Assembly: GCF_018130385.1 (NCBI RefSeq)
Contig: NZ_JAFCLU010000011.1
Location: 175,647 to 239,646 of the forward strand
Source of the DNA: Bradyrhizobium sp. AUGA SZCCT0283
GTDB taxonomy: Bacteria > Pseudomonadota > Alphaproteobacteria > Rhizobiales > Xanthobacteraceae
Length of the DNA: 64,000 nt
Direction: 5' to 3'
Both the position numbers and the translations under genes were made by a program. Below, in pieces: positions 8,866 to 17,442 of this stretch (the stretch's first letter is position 1; each line of letters opens with the position of its first letter). The notes beneath the pieces are model-generated. The model did no database searches. It was not told where the DNA came from and worked only from the letters and a program-made list of their open reading frames with translations.

Positions 8866-9014
8866 CGGCACCACCTGTCGCAAGTTTCGTCAGGCGCGAT
8901 CTTTTCGAAAAACGGCACTGCAGTTCTCGAAGAATTGCGCCCGAACCAGACGCTATCTTACCACGCCCGATGCGGCGATTATACCTGCGTGCCGCGCGGG
9001 ACAGGCGTGCGAGC

Positions 9015-9983
9015 CTATCCGCCGCCCGATGGATTCAATCTCAACCGCCTGATGATCTCGGCCTGCACGGCTCGGGTCTGATCCTTGCCGGCCAGCGCCG
9101 GGCTTCGCATTTTCTTTCCGGTGCGAAGCCGGATTGCGATCACGTAGAGGCCATCCTTGGGGCCGCTCTCGACGTCGATTGTCTCGACATCTTCACCGCC
9201 GATCGTCTCCACCTCTGTCGCGCCTTTCAATGAAAACCGTTCAATCCTGATTCCACCATCCTGGATGATCCAGCATGCGCCGCTCATTCGATGGACATAT
9301 CTGAACAGTACGAAGACCACGATCGCGCCGAGCGACCAGACGGCAATGCCGAGGGCGGACAATGCGCCGTTCCAGAGCGCATGGATAAACGGAAAGCTCA
9401 GCACACAGGCGAGCAGCACCGCGAGAACCGTGTATCCCAGCACCCGTTTGGGGTTGGCCGGCTTGCCCAGTTGGATCCCGGCATTGACCGCGTCGAGCGG
9501 GTTCTCGACCGGTTCGGGATCGGGAAGCCGAAGCAGCCGGGCAATCCGGACGGTGGTTTGGTGAACCTGGGTGATATCAGGCAGCGGGGGCGAGGTGAGT
9601 AAATTCCCCGATTCCGTCTTGAATACGAGGCTGAACTCGATTGATTTGCCGCTGCTTCTTCGGAGATGCATCCCCGATATTTCGTCATCCCTGACCAATC
9701 TTCGGTGCAATTTCCCGAAGGGACGCTGTTCGCCGATCAGGATTTCGCCTGATGTAATGATCCAAACGACGTTGCGATCAAGTAGGGCAGCGCCCAGCAG
9801 GAGGCATCCGAACAGCAGCGCAAACAGAGCGGCGATGCCAAGCCAATGACCATTCTCCAGGTGAACAAGGCCAGGCAAGGCAACCAAACACAGGAGTATG
9901 GCCAGGCCTGCGAGAACGAATCGCTCGTTGAGCGACGTGCCCTTGCGTAGCCTGACTTCATTCTCGTTTGCCACAGCATCCAT
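9015..9983 (-). CDS. Membrane protein with duplicated TM-hairpin plus PH-like unit
   Basis: About 322 residues from ATG 9983. I do not recognise a named family. Two similar halves are visible. Residues ~18-160 hold a helical hairpin (FVLAGLAILLCLVALPGLV and IAALFALLFGCLLLGAALL) followed by a beta-rich soluble part starting WIITSGEILIGEQRPFG. Residues ~180-322 hold another hairpin and a part starting WIIQDGGIRIERFSLKG. The beta-rich parts resemble bacterial PH-like domains. It stands alone on its strand. Function unknown. Confidence 0.65.
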   Translation of the reverse strand: MDAVANENEVRLRKGTSLNERFVLAGLAILLCLVALPGLVHLENGHWLGIAALFALLFGCLLLGAALLDRNVVWIITSGEILIGEQRPFGKLHRRLVRDDEISGMHLRRSSGKSIEFSLVFKTESGNLLTSPPLPDITQVHQTTVRIARLLRLPDPEPVENPLDAVNAGIQLGKPANPKRVLGYTVLAVLLACVLSFPFIHALWNGALSALGIAVWSLGAIVVFVLFRYVHRMSGACWIIQDGGIRIERFSLKGATEVETIGGEDVETIDVESGPKDGLYVIAIRLRTGKKMRSPALAGKDQTRAVQAEIIRRLRLNPSGGG

Positions 9984-10069
9984 CGCCAGCGGCAAGCACC
10001 ACGACCGCCGTGGTCATATCAAGCGGAAAAATGTGCGGCTGAAATGCGGCAAGCCTGCGTTGCCTGATC

Positions 10070-10633
10070 TCAGCTCGGAGCGTTGAGGAGCCCGGCGACC
10101 GTGCGCTCGATCTCCTCGTACTGGCCCTCGCCATCGTGCTGGAACACGATTTTGCCGTTCTGGTCGACGATGTATTGCGCCGGCCAATAGCGGTTACGGT
10201 AAGCGTTCCAGGTTTGCGAGTCGTTGTCCTGCGCCACCGGATAGGTGATGCCGTGCCGCTTCAGCGCCGTCTGGACATTCGACGCCGAGCGTTCGAACGG
10301 AAATTCCGGGGTGTGGATGCCGACGACGACGAGCCCGCGATCCCTGTATTTGGCGTAGAGCCCGGTGACGTGCGGCAGCGTGTTCACGCAGTTGACGCAG
10401 CCATAGGTCCAGAAATTCACCAGCACCACCTTGCCGCGGAGATCGGCCAGTTTAAGCGGCGCGGAATTGAACCAGTTGCCGAGACCGACGAAATCGGGCG
10501 CAGTGGCCTGCGTCGCGGCGACGGCGAACGGTGTTTCCGTCGCGCGTGCGTCGCCGCTGAAGGCGGGTATCGCCGAGCCCGCGAGAGAAACTGCAACGAT
10601 TGCGACGGACGCAGCGAGTGAGCGCAGGATCAT
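10070..10633 (-). CDS. Exported thioredoxin-like protein (DipZ C-domain type)
   Basis: About 187 residues from ATG 10633, preceded by GGAG. A signal peptide (MILRSLAASVAIVAVSLAGS...) leads into a redoxin domain with KVVLVNFWTYGCVNCVNTLP, where CVNC is the redox pair, then VVVGIHTPEFPFE and the cis-Pro region YWPAQYIVDQNGK. These features match the periplasmic thioredoxin half of DipZ proteins. The ccdA-like gene ends 17 bases upstream of it, so the pair is a split DipZ that moves electrons from the cytoplasm to periplasmic thiols. Confidence 0.87.
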   Translation of the reverse strand: MILRSLAASVAIVAVSLAGSAIPAFSGDARATETPFAVAATQATAPDFVGLGNWFNSAPLKLADLRGKVVLVNFWTYGCVNCVNTLPHVTGLYAKYRDRGLVVVGIHTPEFPFERSASNVQTALKRHGITYPVAQDNDSQTWNAYRNRYWPAQYIVDQNGKIVFQHDGEGQYEEIERTVAGLLNAPS

Positions 10634-10650
10634 GGATATCTCCATTGGTA

Positions 10651-11349
10651 TCAGAGGCCGATCTGGCCGTTGGGGTAAAATCCGGTCAGCCACGACACGA
10701 TCAGCGTGTCATACTGGAAGTAGGAGAGCAGCGCGAAGGCGATCACGACGACGCCGAAGCCCTGCTGCAGCCGCGGCGCGATCCGCGCGACGCTGCGGAT
10801 TCGGGTGGTGACGGCCTGGCCGCCATAGGCGATGGCGAGCATCGGCAGTGCGGCGCCGACGGCATAGACAATCAGCAACAGGCTGGCCCAGACGGTATCC
10901 TTCGAGGTCGCGATGACGGTCAGGATCGAGCCCAGCACGGGGCCGGCGCAGGGCGTCCAGACCAGGCCGAGCGTCGTGCCGAGCACGAAACCTCCAATCA
11001 CACCCTGGCGGGACGCGGCCGAATGGCCGGTGATGCCACCGATCCGGGTCGACAGCCATTCGAACGGCGTCGGCCAGATCATCAGTATTCCAAAGCCGAG
11101 GAGGAGAACGGCGGCACCGGAGCGCAGAACATTCGGATCGAAATCGAACACGCGCGTGATCGCACTCAGCAGCAATGCCACCATCGAGAATGACATCACA
11201 AAGCCGAGCGCGATCATCGCCGGCCGCACCTTGCGGGTCTGGCCGACCGATGCCCCGAGGAGGATAGGCAGCATCGGCAGCGTGCAAGGGGCAGCCACGG
11301 TGACGACACCTGCGAGCAGCGCGAGAACAAGATTCAGCATCGAAAGCAT
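10651..11349 (-). CDS. CcdA/DsbD-like transmembrane thiol transporter
   Basis: A 232-residue protein with about six hydrophobic helices. GVVTVAAPCTLPMLPILLG and LGLVWTPCAGPVLGSIL carry the paired PC motifs whose cysteines shuttle electrons across the membrane in the CcdA/DsbD family. It is followed closely by the exported redoxin gene, which would receive the electrons. This may serve cytochrome c maturation or periplasmic redox repair. Two ATGs compete (11349 and 11340); neither has a strong ribosome site. Confidence 0.88.
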   Translation of the reverse strand: MLSMLNLVLALLAGVVTVAAPCTLPMLPILLGASVGQTRKVRPAMIALGFVMSFSMVALLLSAITRVFDFDPNVLRSGAAVLLLGFGILMIWPTPFEWLSTRIGGITGHSAASRQGVIGGFVLGTTLGLVWTPCAGPVLGSILTVIATSKDTVWASLLLIVYAVGAALPMLAIAYGGQAVTTRIRSVARIAPRLQQGFGVVVIAFALLSYFQYDTLIVSWLTGFYPNGQIGL

Positions 11350-11498
11350 CCATCACCGGTCCCGGCGAGACATTGCCGGGTGCTTGCTGAAATTCGCGGT
11401 GGTGGGGCAGGGCGTTACGCGCGCGACGGCTCGGGAGGCGTCACGTCTCTGTGAGACTTTTTCGTACTGCGCACACGAAATCAGGCGCAAACGCAGAG

Positions 11499-11530
11499 CG
11501 ACCCGGCTGGGGGGCATCCCGGCCGGGTCG
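11499..11530. terminator. Hairpin, possible terminator
   Basis: A perfect 9-bp stem (11499-11507 with 11522-11530, cgacccggc) and a 14-base loop lie downstream of the small exported-protein gene on the minus strand. There is no T-tract, so intrinsic termination is uncertain. I see no gene in the surrounding 11350-11573 gap. Confidence 0.4.
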
Positions 11531-11573
11531 TTGGAGGTTACTTGGGGGGTCTAGAGCTTGGGAGGTGAGAAAT

Positions 11574-11774
11574 TCAGCGGGGGGTCTCGCTGTCGTAGGA
11601 GATCACGCAGACCTCCTTGGGACTCTTGGTGCCGCAATCCACCACCTGTTCACGCACGAACGTCGAACCAGTGTCGCGCTGGGCGCGGGGCTGGACGTTC
11701 TGGGCCGACAGGGTGGCGAGCGTTGCGACGGCGCCGAGCGGGACGATGAAAAGGCGGAAGGACGGCTTTAGCAT
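11574..11774 (-). CDS. Small exported protein
   Basis: 66 residues with a signal peptide (LFIVPLGAVATLATLSAQ) and a short mature part that contains two Cys (VVDCGTKSPKEVCVISY), possibly forming one disulfide. An AGGAG ribosome site precedes the ATG at 11774. I do not recognise a family. About 90 bp upstream lies a 12-mer (11865-11876) that is identical to one upstream of the neighbouring sigma-factor gene, which suggests the sigma factor or its regulator drives both. Confidence 0.65.
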   Translation of the reverse strand: MLKPSFRLFIVPLGAVATLATLSAQNVQPRAQRDTGSTFVREQVVDCGTKSPKEVCVISYDSETPR

Positions 11775-11864
11775 GTTCGCTCTCCTGTTCGGCGTTGGTG
11801 TTTAAGTTGTTGAACGTCGGTATAGGGGGTGAGTTTTTCCGGGTGATGTCGCCGATTGTTTCAT

Positions 11865-11876
11865 TTGTTTCGTCGG
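11865..11876 (-). promoter_or_regulatory. Motif shared with the sigma-factor promoter (ccgacgaaacaa)
   Basis: On the minus strand the 12-mer ccgacgaaacaa lies 90-100 bp before the 66-residue exported protein, followed by a second gaaacaa. The same 12-mer occurs at 12675-12686 before the sigma-factor gene. A shared promoter or operator is the simple reading. Confidence 0.5.
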
Positions 11877-11951
11877 AGGTAATCTTTGTCCGTCGAAATC
11901 GACCCGGTTTCCGTCCCCAATGCCAATCTAATCTGTTGAAATAGCTGTGCT

Positions 11952-12563
11952 TTATGCAGCGAGGCTGTCCACGCCGGCGCCCTTAAGCAACTCGGCCAAT
12001 TGTTTGCGGGCGTAGAACATCCGGGTCTTCACCGTGCTCTGGGGAATCCCGATGATCGCGCCGGCCTCTTCCACCGACTTCTCGTGGTAGTAGACTAGGT
12101 TGATGATCTCGCGATGGGCCGGCGACAGCTTGGCGACGCAGGCGCGCAGGATCGCGCTGGTGTTGCTGCGGTCGAGCGAGGCTTCCGGCGTGTCGGCCTC
12201 ATCGGCGATCTCGAGCACGTCTTCCTGCTCGATGTCCTCATGCTTGCGCTGGCGCAGCGCGGTCAGCGCCTTGAAGCGGGCAATCGACAGCAGCCAGGTC
12301 GAAACCTGCGAACGGCCCTCGAACTGGCTGGCGGTCCGCCACACGTCGAGGAACACCTGGCTGACGAGGTCTTCCGCCATGGTGGTATCGCGCACCATGC
12401 GCAGCACGAAGCGGTAAACCCGGACGTTATGGCGCGAATAAAGCACATGCATCGCCGTGCGGTCGCCCTTGGCAATACTCTGCAGCAGCATTTCGTCGGA
12501 TGTCGCGCGGGCGGCGGCAATCGACAGCTTGGCTGCGGCGTTGATGGCGATGACGTTCGACAT
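11952..12563 (-). CDS. ECF-type RNA polymerase sigma factor
   Basis: About 203 residues from ATG 12563 (GGGAG upstream). Region 2 is seen in LYSRHNVRVYRFVLRMV, AEDLVSQVFLDVWR and TWLLSIARFKALTALR. Region 4 follows in LSPAHREIINLVYYHEKSVEEAGAI and PQSTVKTRMFYARKQL. No anti-sigma gene is adjacent; the small exported protein is the only obvious partner. Repeats of cgaaac upstream (12675-12704) suggest autoregulation. Confidence 0.88.
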   Translation of the reverse strand: MSNVIAINAAAKLSIAAARATSDEMLLQSIAKGDRTAMHVLYSRHNVRVYRFVLRMVRDTTMAEDLVSQVFLDVWRTASQFEGRSQVSTWLLSIARFKALTALRQRKHEDIEQEDVLEIADEADTPEASLDRSNTSAILRACVAKLSPAHREIINLVYYHEKSVEEAGAIIGIPQSTVKTRMFYARKQLAELLKGAGVDSLAA

Positions 12564-12674
12564 GACAGGCTCCCAATTCGACGCCAACAGGCGCTTCGTT
12601 GGGAGAATTGTTAATTAGGCTCGGTTTCGGGATGTCTGCACCAAAGGGGGAAAATGGTTTCGTGCAGCAGAGAA

Positions 12675-12704
12675 TTGTTTCGTCGGGGGCCCTGCGACGA
12701 AACA
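12675..12704 (-). promoter_or_regulatory. Inverted repeat upstream of the ECF sigma gene
   Basis: Arms tgtttcgtcg (12676-12685) and cgacgaaaca (12695-12704) are perfect 10-bp inverted repeats with a 9-bp spacer, 110-140 bp before the sigma-factor start. The left side is the 12-mer shared with the region upstream of the small exported protein. It may be an operator or paired promoter elements. Confidence 0.5.
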
Positions 12705-12780
12705 TTCGGGGGTGAAATGCGAGTAATTTCAATATGCGGAAAATTGGAAGATTTCAGACGCTGAATGGTTCCAGTGGTAG

Positions 12781-12884
12781 ACCCTCATCCTGAGGAGCGC
12801 GGAACGCGCGTCTCGAAGGATGCAGGCCACATACGGGCCACATGGTTCGAGACGCCGCTTCGCGGCTCCTCACCATGAGGGGCG
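12781..12884. repeat. Palindromic repeat (ctcatcctgagg family)
   Basis: Imperfect inverted structure from accctcatcctgaggagc through gtctcgaaggatg and ttcgagacgccgc to ctcctcaccatgagggg. A half copy of the same family sits at the end of the first gene of the window (about 279-293). Together with the upstream inverted repeat it accounts for the 340-bp gap between the sigma gene and the response regulator. Confidence 0.65.
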
Positions 12885-12902
12885 GGCAGCAGCAGCGCGC
12901 CG

Positions 12903-13643
12903 CTAACCCTTCTCGCCCGTCGGCGAGAACAAATAGCCGCCGCCTCTGATGGTGCGGATCACGGCGGGCTTGGTCGGGTCGATCTCGATCTTGCGGCGGA
13001 TGCGCATGATGCGCAGATCGACCGCGCGGTCGAAGGCTTCGGCGTCGCGCGCGTTGGCCAATTCCAGGAGCCGCTCGCGCGACAGCACGCGTTTCGGGTT
13101 GGCCGCGAACACTTTCAACAGGCCGAATTCGGACGCCGTCAGCGGATGCTCGTTGCCTTCGTCGTCGCGCAGCGCCTGGGCTTCGAGGTCGAGCCATTTG
13201 GTGCCGAACCGCACCAGCTGTTCCTTCTCCGCCTTTGCAGCCGCTGCCTCTGGCGCGGCAGCCGCCTTGGCCGGCGTGCTGCGGCGAAGCACCGAGCGGA
13301 TGCGCGCCATCAGTTCGCGCAGCTCGCAGGGCTTTGCGATGTAGTCGTCGGCGCCGAGTTCGAGGCCGACGACGCGGTCGATCGGGCTTGCGGTCGCCGT
13401 CAGCATGATGACGGGAACGTTGATGCGGCTCTTCAGGTCTCTGATGATCGAGAGCCCGTCTTCCTCAGGCATGTTGAGGTCGAGCACGACGAGGTCGGGC
13501 ACGTTGGTCTCGATCTCGCGGCGCAGGCTTTTGCCGCCGTCGCACAGCGTGACGCTGAAACCGTGCATCTTGAGGTAATCGCCGACCATCTCGCGGGCCG
13601 GCGGCTCGTCATCGACAATGAAGATGTGCGGGCTCTGGGTCAT
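12903..13643 (-). CDS. OmpR-family response regulator
   Basis: 246 residues. The receiver domain (1-120) has the acidic pair DDE at 11-13, phospho-acceptor Asp55 in VVLDLNMPEEDG and Lys in YIAKP. An alanine-rich linker is followed by a winged-helix Trans_reg_C domain with LTASEFGLLKVFAANPKRVLS and TIRGGGYLFSPTG. ATG at 13643 overlaps the stop of the upstream hybrid kinase (ATGA), so it is the output of the same three-gene phosphorelay. Targets are unknown; a role in TRAP-substrate sensing is possible given the broken DctP gene at the operon front. Confidence 0.92.
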   Translation of the reverse strand: MTQSPHIFIVDDEPPAREMVGDYLKMHGFSVTLCDGGKSLRREIETNVPDLVVLDLNMPEEDGLSIIRDLKSRINVPVIMLTATASPIDRVVGLELGADDYIAKPCELRELMARIRSVLRRSTPAKAAAAPEAAAAKAEKEQLVRFGTKWLDLEAQALRDDEGNEHPLTASEFGLLKVFAANPKRVLSRERLLELANARDAEAFDRAVDLRIMRIRRKIEIDPTKPAVIRTIRGGGYLFSPTGEKG

Positions 13644-15385
13644 GTCGTCTCTGTCGCTGGCAGTGTAACGGTAAACGTCGATCCCTGTCCGGGGCCGGCG
13701 CTTTCCGCGGTCACATGGCCGCCATGCATGTCGATGATGCGTTTGACGATCGACAGGCCGAGGCCGGTCGAGCTTTCGCCTGCCGTCGGCTTGGCCGACA
13801 GCCGCTGGAACCGGCCGAACAGCCGGCCGAGATCTTCCGGAGACAATCCGGCGCCCTGATCGGTGATACGGATGACGGTGTCGCTGCCATCATGGGTGAC
13901 GCCTACCGTGATCTTGCCGCCGATCGGCGAATATTTGATGGCGTTGCTGACGAGGTTGTCGATCGCCTCGCGAATCCGGTCGGCGTCGCACATGGTGACG
14001 AAATTCGGCGGCGCCGACACGGCGATGGACTGCTGCTTGTTGACCGCCGAGGGCAGGTTCGAATCGGCGACTTCGGCAACGAGCGCCGCGATATCGACCG
14101 CTTCGCGGCGGATCGTGATGTCGAAGGCATCCGCCATCGCATCCGAAATCAAATGGTCGACCATCGAAGTCAGGCGCTTGGTGGCGTCGCGGATATGCTC
14201 GACCTGGGCGGTGACGTTCTCCTTGGGCGAACCGGCGCCGATCAATTCGGTCAGCATTTCGGTGCGGCCGAGGATCACGCCGAGCGGATTCTTCAGATCG
14301 TGCGCGACGGTGCCGAGAATCTCGTTCTTGAAGCCGTTGGCGCGCTGCAGCCGCAGCCACTGCGCCGACAGCCTTCGGTTGGCCTGCATCAGCGCGCGGG
14401 TGCGCTGGGCGACGCGGTCCTCGAGCTGGGTGTTGGCCTCGTGCAGCTGCCGGTAGAGAATGACGTTGTCGAACGCGATCGACAGCCGGCTGGAGAAAAT
14501 CTCGACCAGCGCGCGGTCGGTATCCGAAAGCTGGCGCTCGGCCTGCAGCAGCACCACCACTTCGCGGCCAGAGCCGGTGCGCAGATAAAGCACGCTGCGG
14601 TGGTCGGCGAATTCGTTCTTGCGGCGCTGGAAGGCGGCTTCCACCATCTGCCGCAAATCCGGATCGAGCGCCTTGGAGCTGGTGGTGCCGATGAAGCGGC
14701 TGTAGCAGCCCGAGCCCGCCAGCACCGAGAACTCGCTCCCCGCGGCGCCGTCGTCGCGCAGCACCAGGATGCCGGCGCAGTCGACATTGAGCAATGAGGC
14801 GAGCTGCGTCAGCACGCCTTCCGCAAGCCGCTGCATCGATTTGAAGTCGTAGAGCGTCGAGGCGGCGTCGATGATGATTTCGAGGCCGCGCCTGGTCTGC
14901 ACCATGCGCTCGAGCTGCTGGTAGCTGCGCAGCGCGGCCGTCAGCGAGGTGAACAGCTTGTCGGCCGTCAGCTCCGTCTTGGCCTTGTAGTCATTGATGT
15001 CGTACTGGACGATGACGCGGCGCTCGGGTGCTTGTCCCGGCTGGCCGGTGCGCAGGATGATGCGGACGGTTTCGTTCTTGAGCTCGTTGCGGATGTACTC
15101 GACGAGGTCGAGGCCCGCGACGTCGGTTTCCATGATGACGTCGAGCAGCACGGCCGCGACGTCGGGATTGTTGCGCATCAAGGTGCGGCCTTCGGCCGCG
15201 GAATAGGCCGACAGGATTTCCAGCGTCGCGCCGTGGAGATTGTAGTCGCTCAGCGCAAAGCGGGTGCCCTCGTGCACGGCGGCATCGTCGTCGATGACGG
15301 CGATCTTCCATTTGCGCGCGGACGAGTCCTCCGGAACGGTCCCGGTATCGTCGATCAGGTGGAGGACATCGTCCTGTTCGGCCAT
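13640..15385 (-). CDS. Receiver-DUF3369-histidine kinase hybrid
   Basis: 581 residues. An N-terminal receiver (about 27-155) has Asp82 in LLDVIMETD. A GAF-like DUF3369 region follows (about 170-315), then a coiled linker, a HisKA dimer domain with His362 in TVAHDLKNPLG, and an HATPase_c domain (AIDNLVSNAIKYSP, DQGAGLSPEDLG, STGLGLSIVK). No membrane helices, so it is cytoplasmic. It would take phosphate on the receiver from the membrane kinase encoded just upstream (31-base overlap) and act on the OmpR regulator encoded downstream. Confidence 0.92.
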   Translation of the reverse strand: MAEQDDVLHLIDDTGTVPEDSSARKWKIAVIDDDAAVHEGTRFALSDYNLHGATLEILSAYSAAEGRTLMRNNPDVAAVLLDVIMETDVAGLDLVEYIRNELKNETVRIILRTGQPGQAPERRVIVQYDINDYKAKTELTADKLFTSLTAALRSYQQLERMVQTRRGLEIIIDAASTLYDFKSMQRLAEGVLTQLASLLNVDCAGILVLRDDGAAGSEFSVLAGSGCYSRFIGTTSSKALDPDLRQMVEAAFQRRKNEFADHRSVLYLRTGSGREVVVLLQAERQLSDTDRALVEIFSSRLSIAFDNVILYRQLHEANTQLEDRVAQRTRALMQANRRLSAQWLRLQRANGFKNEILGTVAHDLKNPLGVILGRTEMLTELIGAGSPKENVTAQVEHIRDATKRLTSMVDHLISDAMADAFDITIRREAVDIAALVAEVADSNLPSAVNKQQSIAVSAPPNFVTMCDADRIREAIDNLVSNAIKYSPIGGKITVGVTHDGSDTVIRITDQGAGLSPEDLGRLFGRFQRLSAKPTAGESSTGLGLSIVKRIIDMHGGHVTAESAGPGQGSTFTVTLPATETT

Positions 15386-17442
15386 TGAGAAGTTCCGTCG
15401 GCTGCTGTCTGGTCTGTAATCGCGGGTTCGCCCCTGGCGACTTTGGGCATGATAATGCGGAATGTGGTGCCTTGTCCCAGCCTTGACTCCAGCATCATCC
15501 GGCCGCCGAGCTGTTGAGTGACAAGATTATAGACGATATGCAAGCCCAGCCCGGTACCGCCTTCGTTGCGGCGGGTCGTAAAGAAGGGGTCGAACGCCTG
15601 CCGCTGCACGTCCGGCGTCATTCCGGCCCCGTTGTCGGCAAAAATGATCTCGACATCGTCGCTGCCGCGCGCCCGCGCCGAGATCGTGATCGCCCCGGAC
15701 CGGCCGTCGGCAAAGGCATGATTGGCGGCGTTGAGGAAAAGATTGGTTAATATCTGGCCGTAGGAGCCGGGATAGCCGTCGATGACAAGCCCTTCCGGCA
15801 CGTCGACCGACAGCGTGATCGTCGCCTTCTTCAACACCGGCCGCAGGCTCGCGACGATCTGGTCGGTGGCCTCGCTGAGGTTGAATTGCCGGCGCTCGGC
15901 GTGCGAGCGGTCCACCGCTACCTGCTTGAACGACTGGATCAGCTCGCCGGCGCGGTGCAGGTTCGCCACCAATTGCCCTGCTGCGTCGCGCGAGATCTTG
16001 ACGAATTCGTCGAGCTTGGAGCGGCGCAGCGGCTCGCTGCGCAACTCGGATTCGAACATTTCGGCGCGGCGCGCAAAGCTCGAGGCCACCGTCAGGCTGA
16101 TGCCGATCGGGTTGTTCACCTCGTGCGCGACGCCAGCGACCAGCCCGCCGAGCGCCGCCAGCCGTTCGGCGTCGATCAGGTTCTGCTGCGCGGTGTTGAG
16201 CTCGAGCAGTGCGCTTTCGGCCTTTTCCTTCGAGGCGCGCAGTTCGTCCTCGGTCTTGCGCTTGGCGATGGCGTTTTCGCGGAAGACGTCCACCGCGCGT
16301 GCCATGGCGCCGACCTCGTCCCTGGCGGTGGTACCCTGCACGCGGCGATCGTAATTGCCCGAGGTGATCGCATGCATCGCGGCCAGGATCTGCTGCAGCG
16401 GCAGGCGGATCGAGAGCGCGATCAGGACGCCTGCGGACAGGATGATGCCGAGGAACATCACGGCGATCGACAGCACCCGGCGCGAGATGCCCGACAACGT
16501 CTTGTCGAACGTCTCCTGCGCCTTCTGCTCGCGCTGGCGCATCTTGACCGACAACTCGTCGATGACGCCGATGGCCTCGGCCTGGCTGGCATCGATGGTG
16601 TTGCGCAGGAGCTCGGTCCGGATCGTGAGCTGCTCGGTCAATTTGGCCATCCCCTCGCGCAGCGCCACCGTCCGCGCCTTCAGCCGCGTCAGCGCCATGC
16701 GTTGCAGGTCGTTGTCGGCGAGGTCGGCCATCGCGGGGATGGTGTTCTCGATCGTTTCGGTGTTCCTGCGGGCGTCCTCGGCGGAGGTCGAGGCGCGCGA
16801 CAGATAATAGGCGTTGGTGGCGACCAGCATGGCCGTGAACGCCTCGCGGGATTTCCCGAGTGCCGGCCAGATCTGCGCATCGCGATGCCCGGTGGCGCCC
16901 TCGATGATCGAATACAGCCCGGCCATTTCCCGGGCCGGCCCCAGCACCTGCTGCTCATAGGTCTTGGTGATGGTGGCCTGCACGGCGCGCAATTCGCCGA
17001 AGCCGTTGAGGAAACGGTCGGTGACGTGTTCGAGCCGCTCGACCGAATCTGACAGCATCGGGTCGGTCGCAGCGCGCGTGGTGAGCGTGCCGAGAACCGC
17101 TTCCCGCAGCAGCAGGATCTCGGCGAACAGGTCGGGGCTCGGCTGGTTGATGTAGCGATGGATCAGGTTCTGCAGCCGGCTGGTCTCGCTTTCCAGCAGC
17201 GCCAGGATCTTGTCGGACTCCCGGACCTGCCGGACGTCGTCCCAGGCCGAACCCAGCACCTTGGCGCCGTTCCAGATCAATACGGCGAGCACCACGACGA
17301 CGGCGGAGTTCAATGCCGCGATCGACAGGATGCGCCAGCGGATCGGCACCGCGCGCAGCCACTGCACGACGCGAAAACGGCCGCGCGCGGCGAAGCTCGC
17401 CGGCCCTTCCGCTGTTCGGTGCTGGTGCGGCGCGCCGGTCAA
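15355..17442 (-). CDS. Membrane sensor histidine kinase (HAMP-HisKA-HATPase)
   Basis: About 670-695 residues. A first helix (SIAALNSAVVVVLAVLIW), a ~300-residue helical periplasmic sensor and a second helix (SIAVMFLGIILSAGVLIALSI) lead to HAMP, HisKA with His in GVAHEVNNPIG and an HATPase domain (GGTGLGLHIVYNL). The start is uncertain. TTG at 17442 overlaps the stop of the DctP remnant (TTGA) with a gagtgga site upstream. GTG at 17367 is the alternative. A longer frame to 17772 is open but has no family support. First kinase of the relay. Confidence 0.88.
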   Translation of the reverse strand: MTGAPHQHRTAEGPASFAARGRFRVVQWLRAVPIRWRILSIAALNSAVVVVLAVLIWNGAKVLGSAWDDVRQVRESDKILALLESETSRLQNLIHRYINQPSPDLFAEILLLREAVLGTLTTRAATDPMLSDSVERLEHVTDRFLNGFGELRAVQATITKTYEQQVLGPAREMAGLYSIIEGATGHRDAQIWPALGKSREAFTAMLVATNAYYLSRASTSAEDARRNTETIENTIPAMADLADNDLQRMALTRLKARTVALREGMAKLTEQLTIRTELLRNTIDASQAEAIGVIDELSVKMRQREQKAQETFDKTLSGISRRVLSIAVMFLGIILSAGVLIALSIRLPLQQILAAMHAITSGNYDRRVQGTTARDEVGAMARAVDVFRENAIAKRKTEDELRASKEKAESALLELNTAQQNLIDAERLAALGGLVAGVAHEVNNPIGISLTVASSFARRAEMFESELRSEPLRRSKLDEFVKISRDAAGQLVANLHRAGELIQSFKQVAVDRSHAERRQFNLSEATDQIVASLRPVLKKATITLSVDVPEGLVIDGYPGSYGQILTNLFLNAANHAFADGRSGAITISARARGSDDVEIIFADNGAGMTPDVQRQAFDPFFTTRRNEGGTGLGLHIVYNLVTQQLGGRMMLESRLGQGTTFRIIMPKVARGEPAITDQTAADGTSQWPNRTMSST

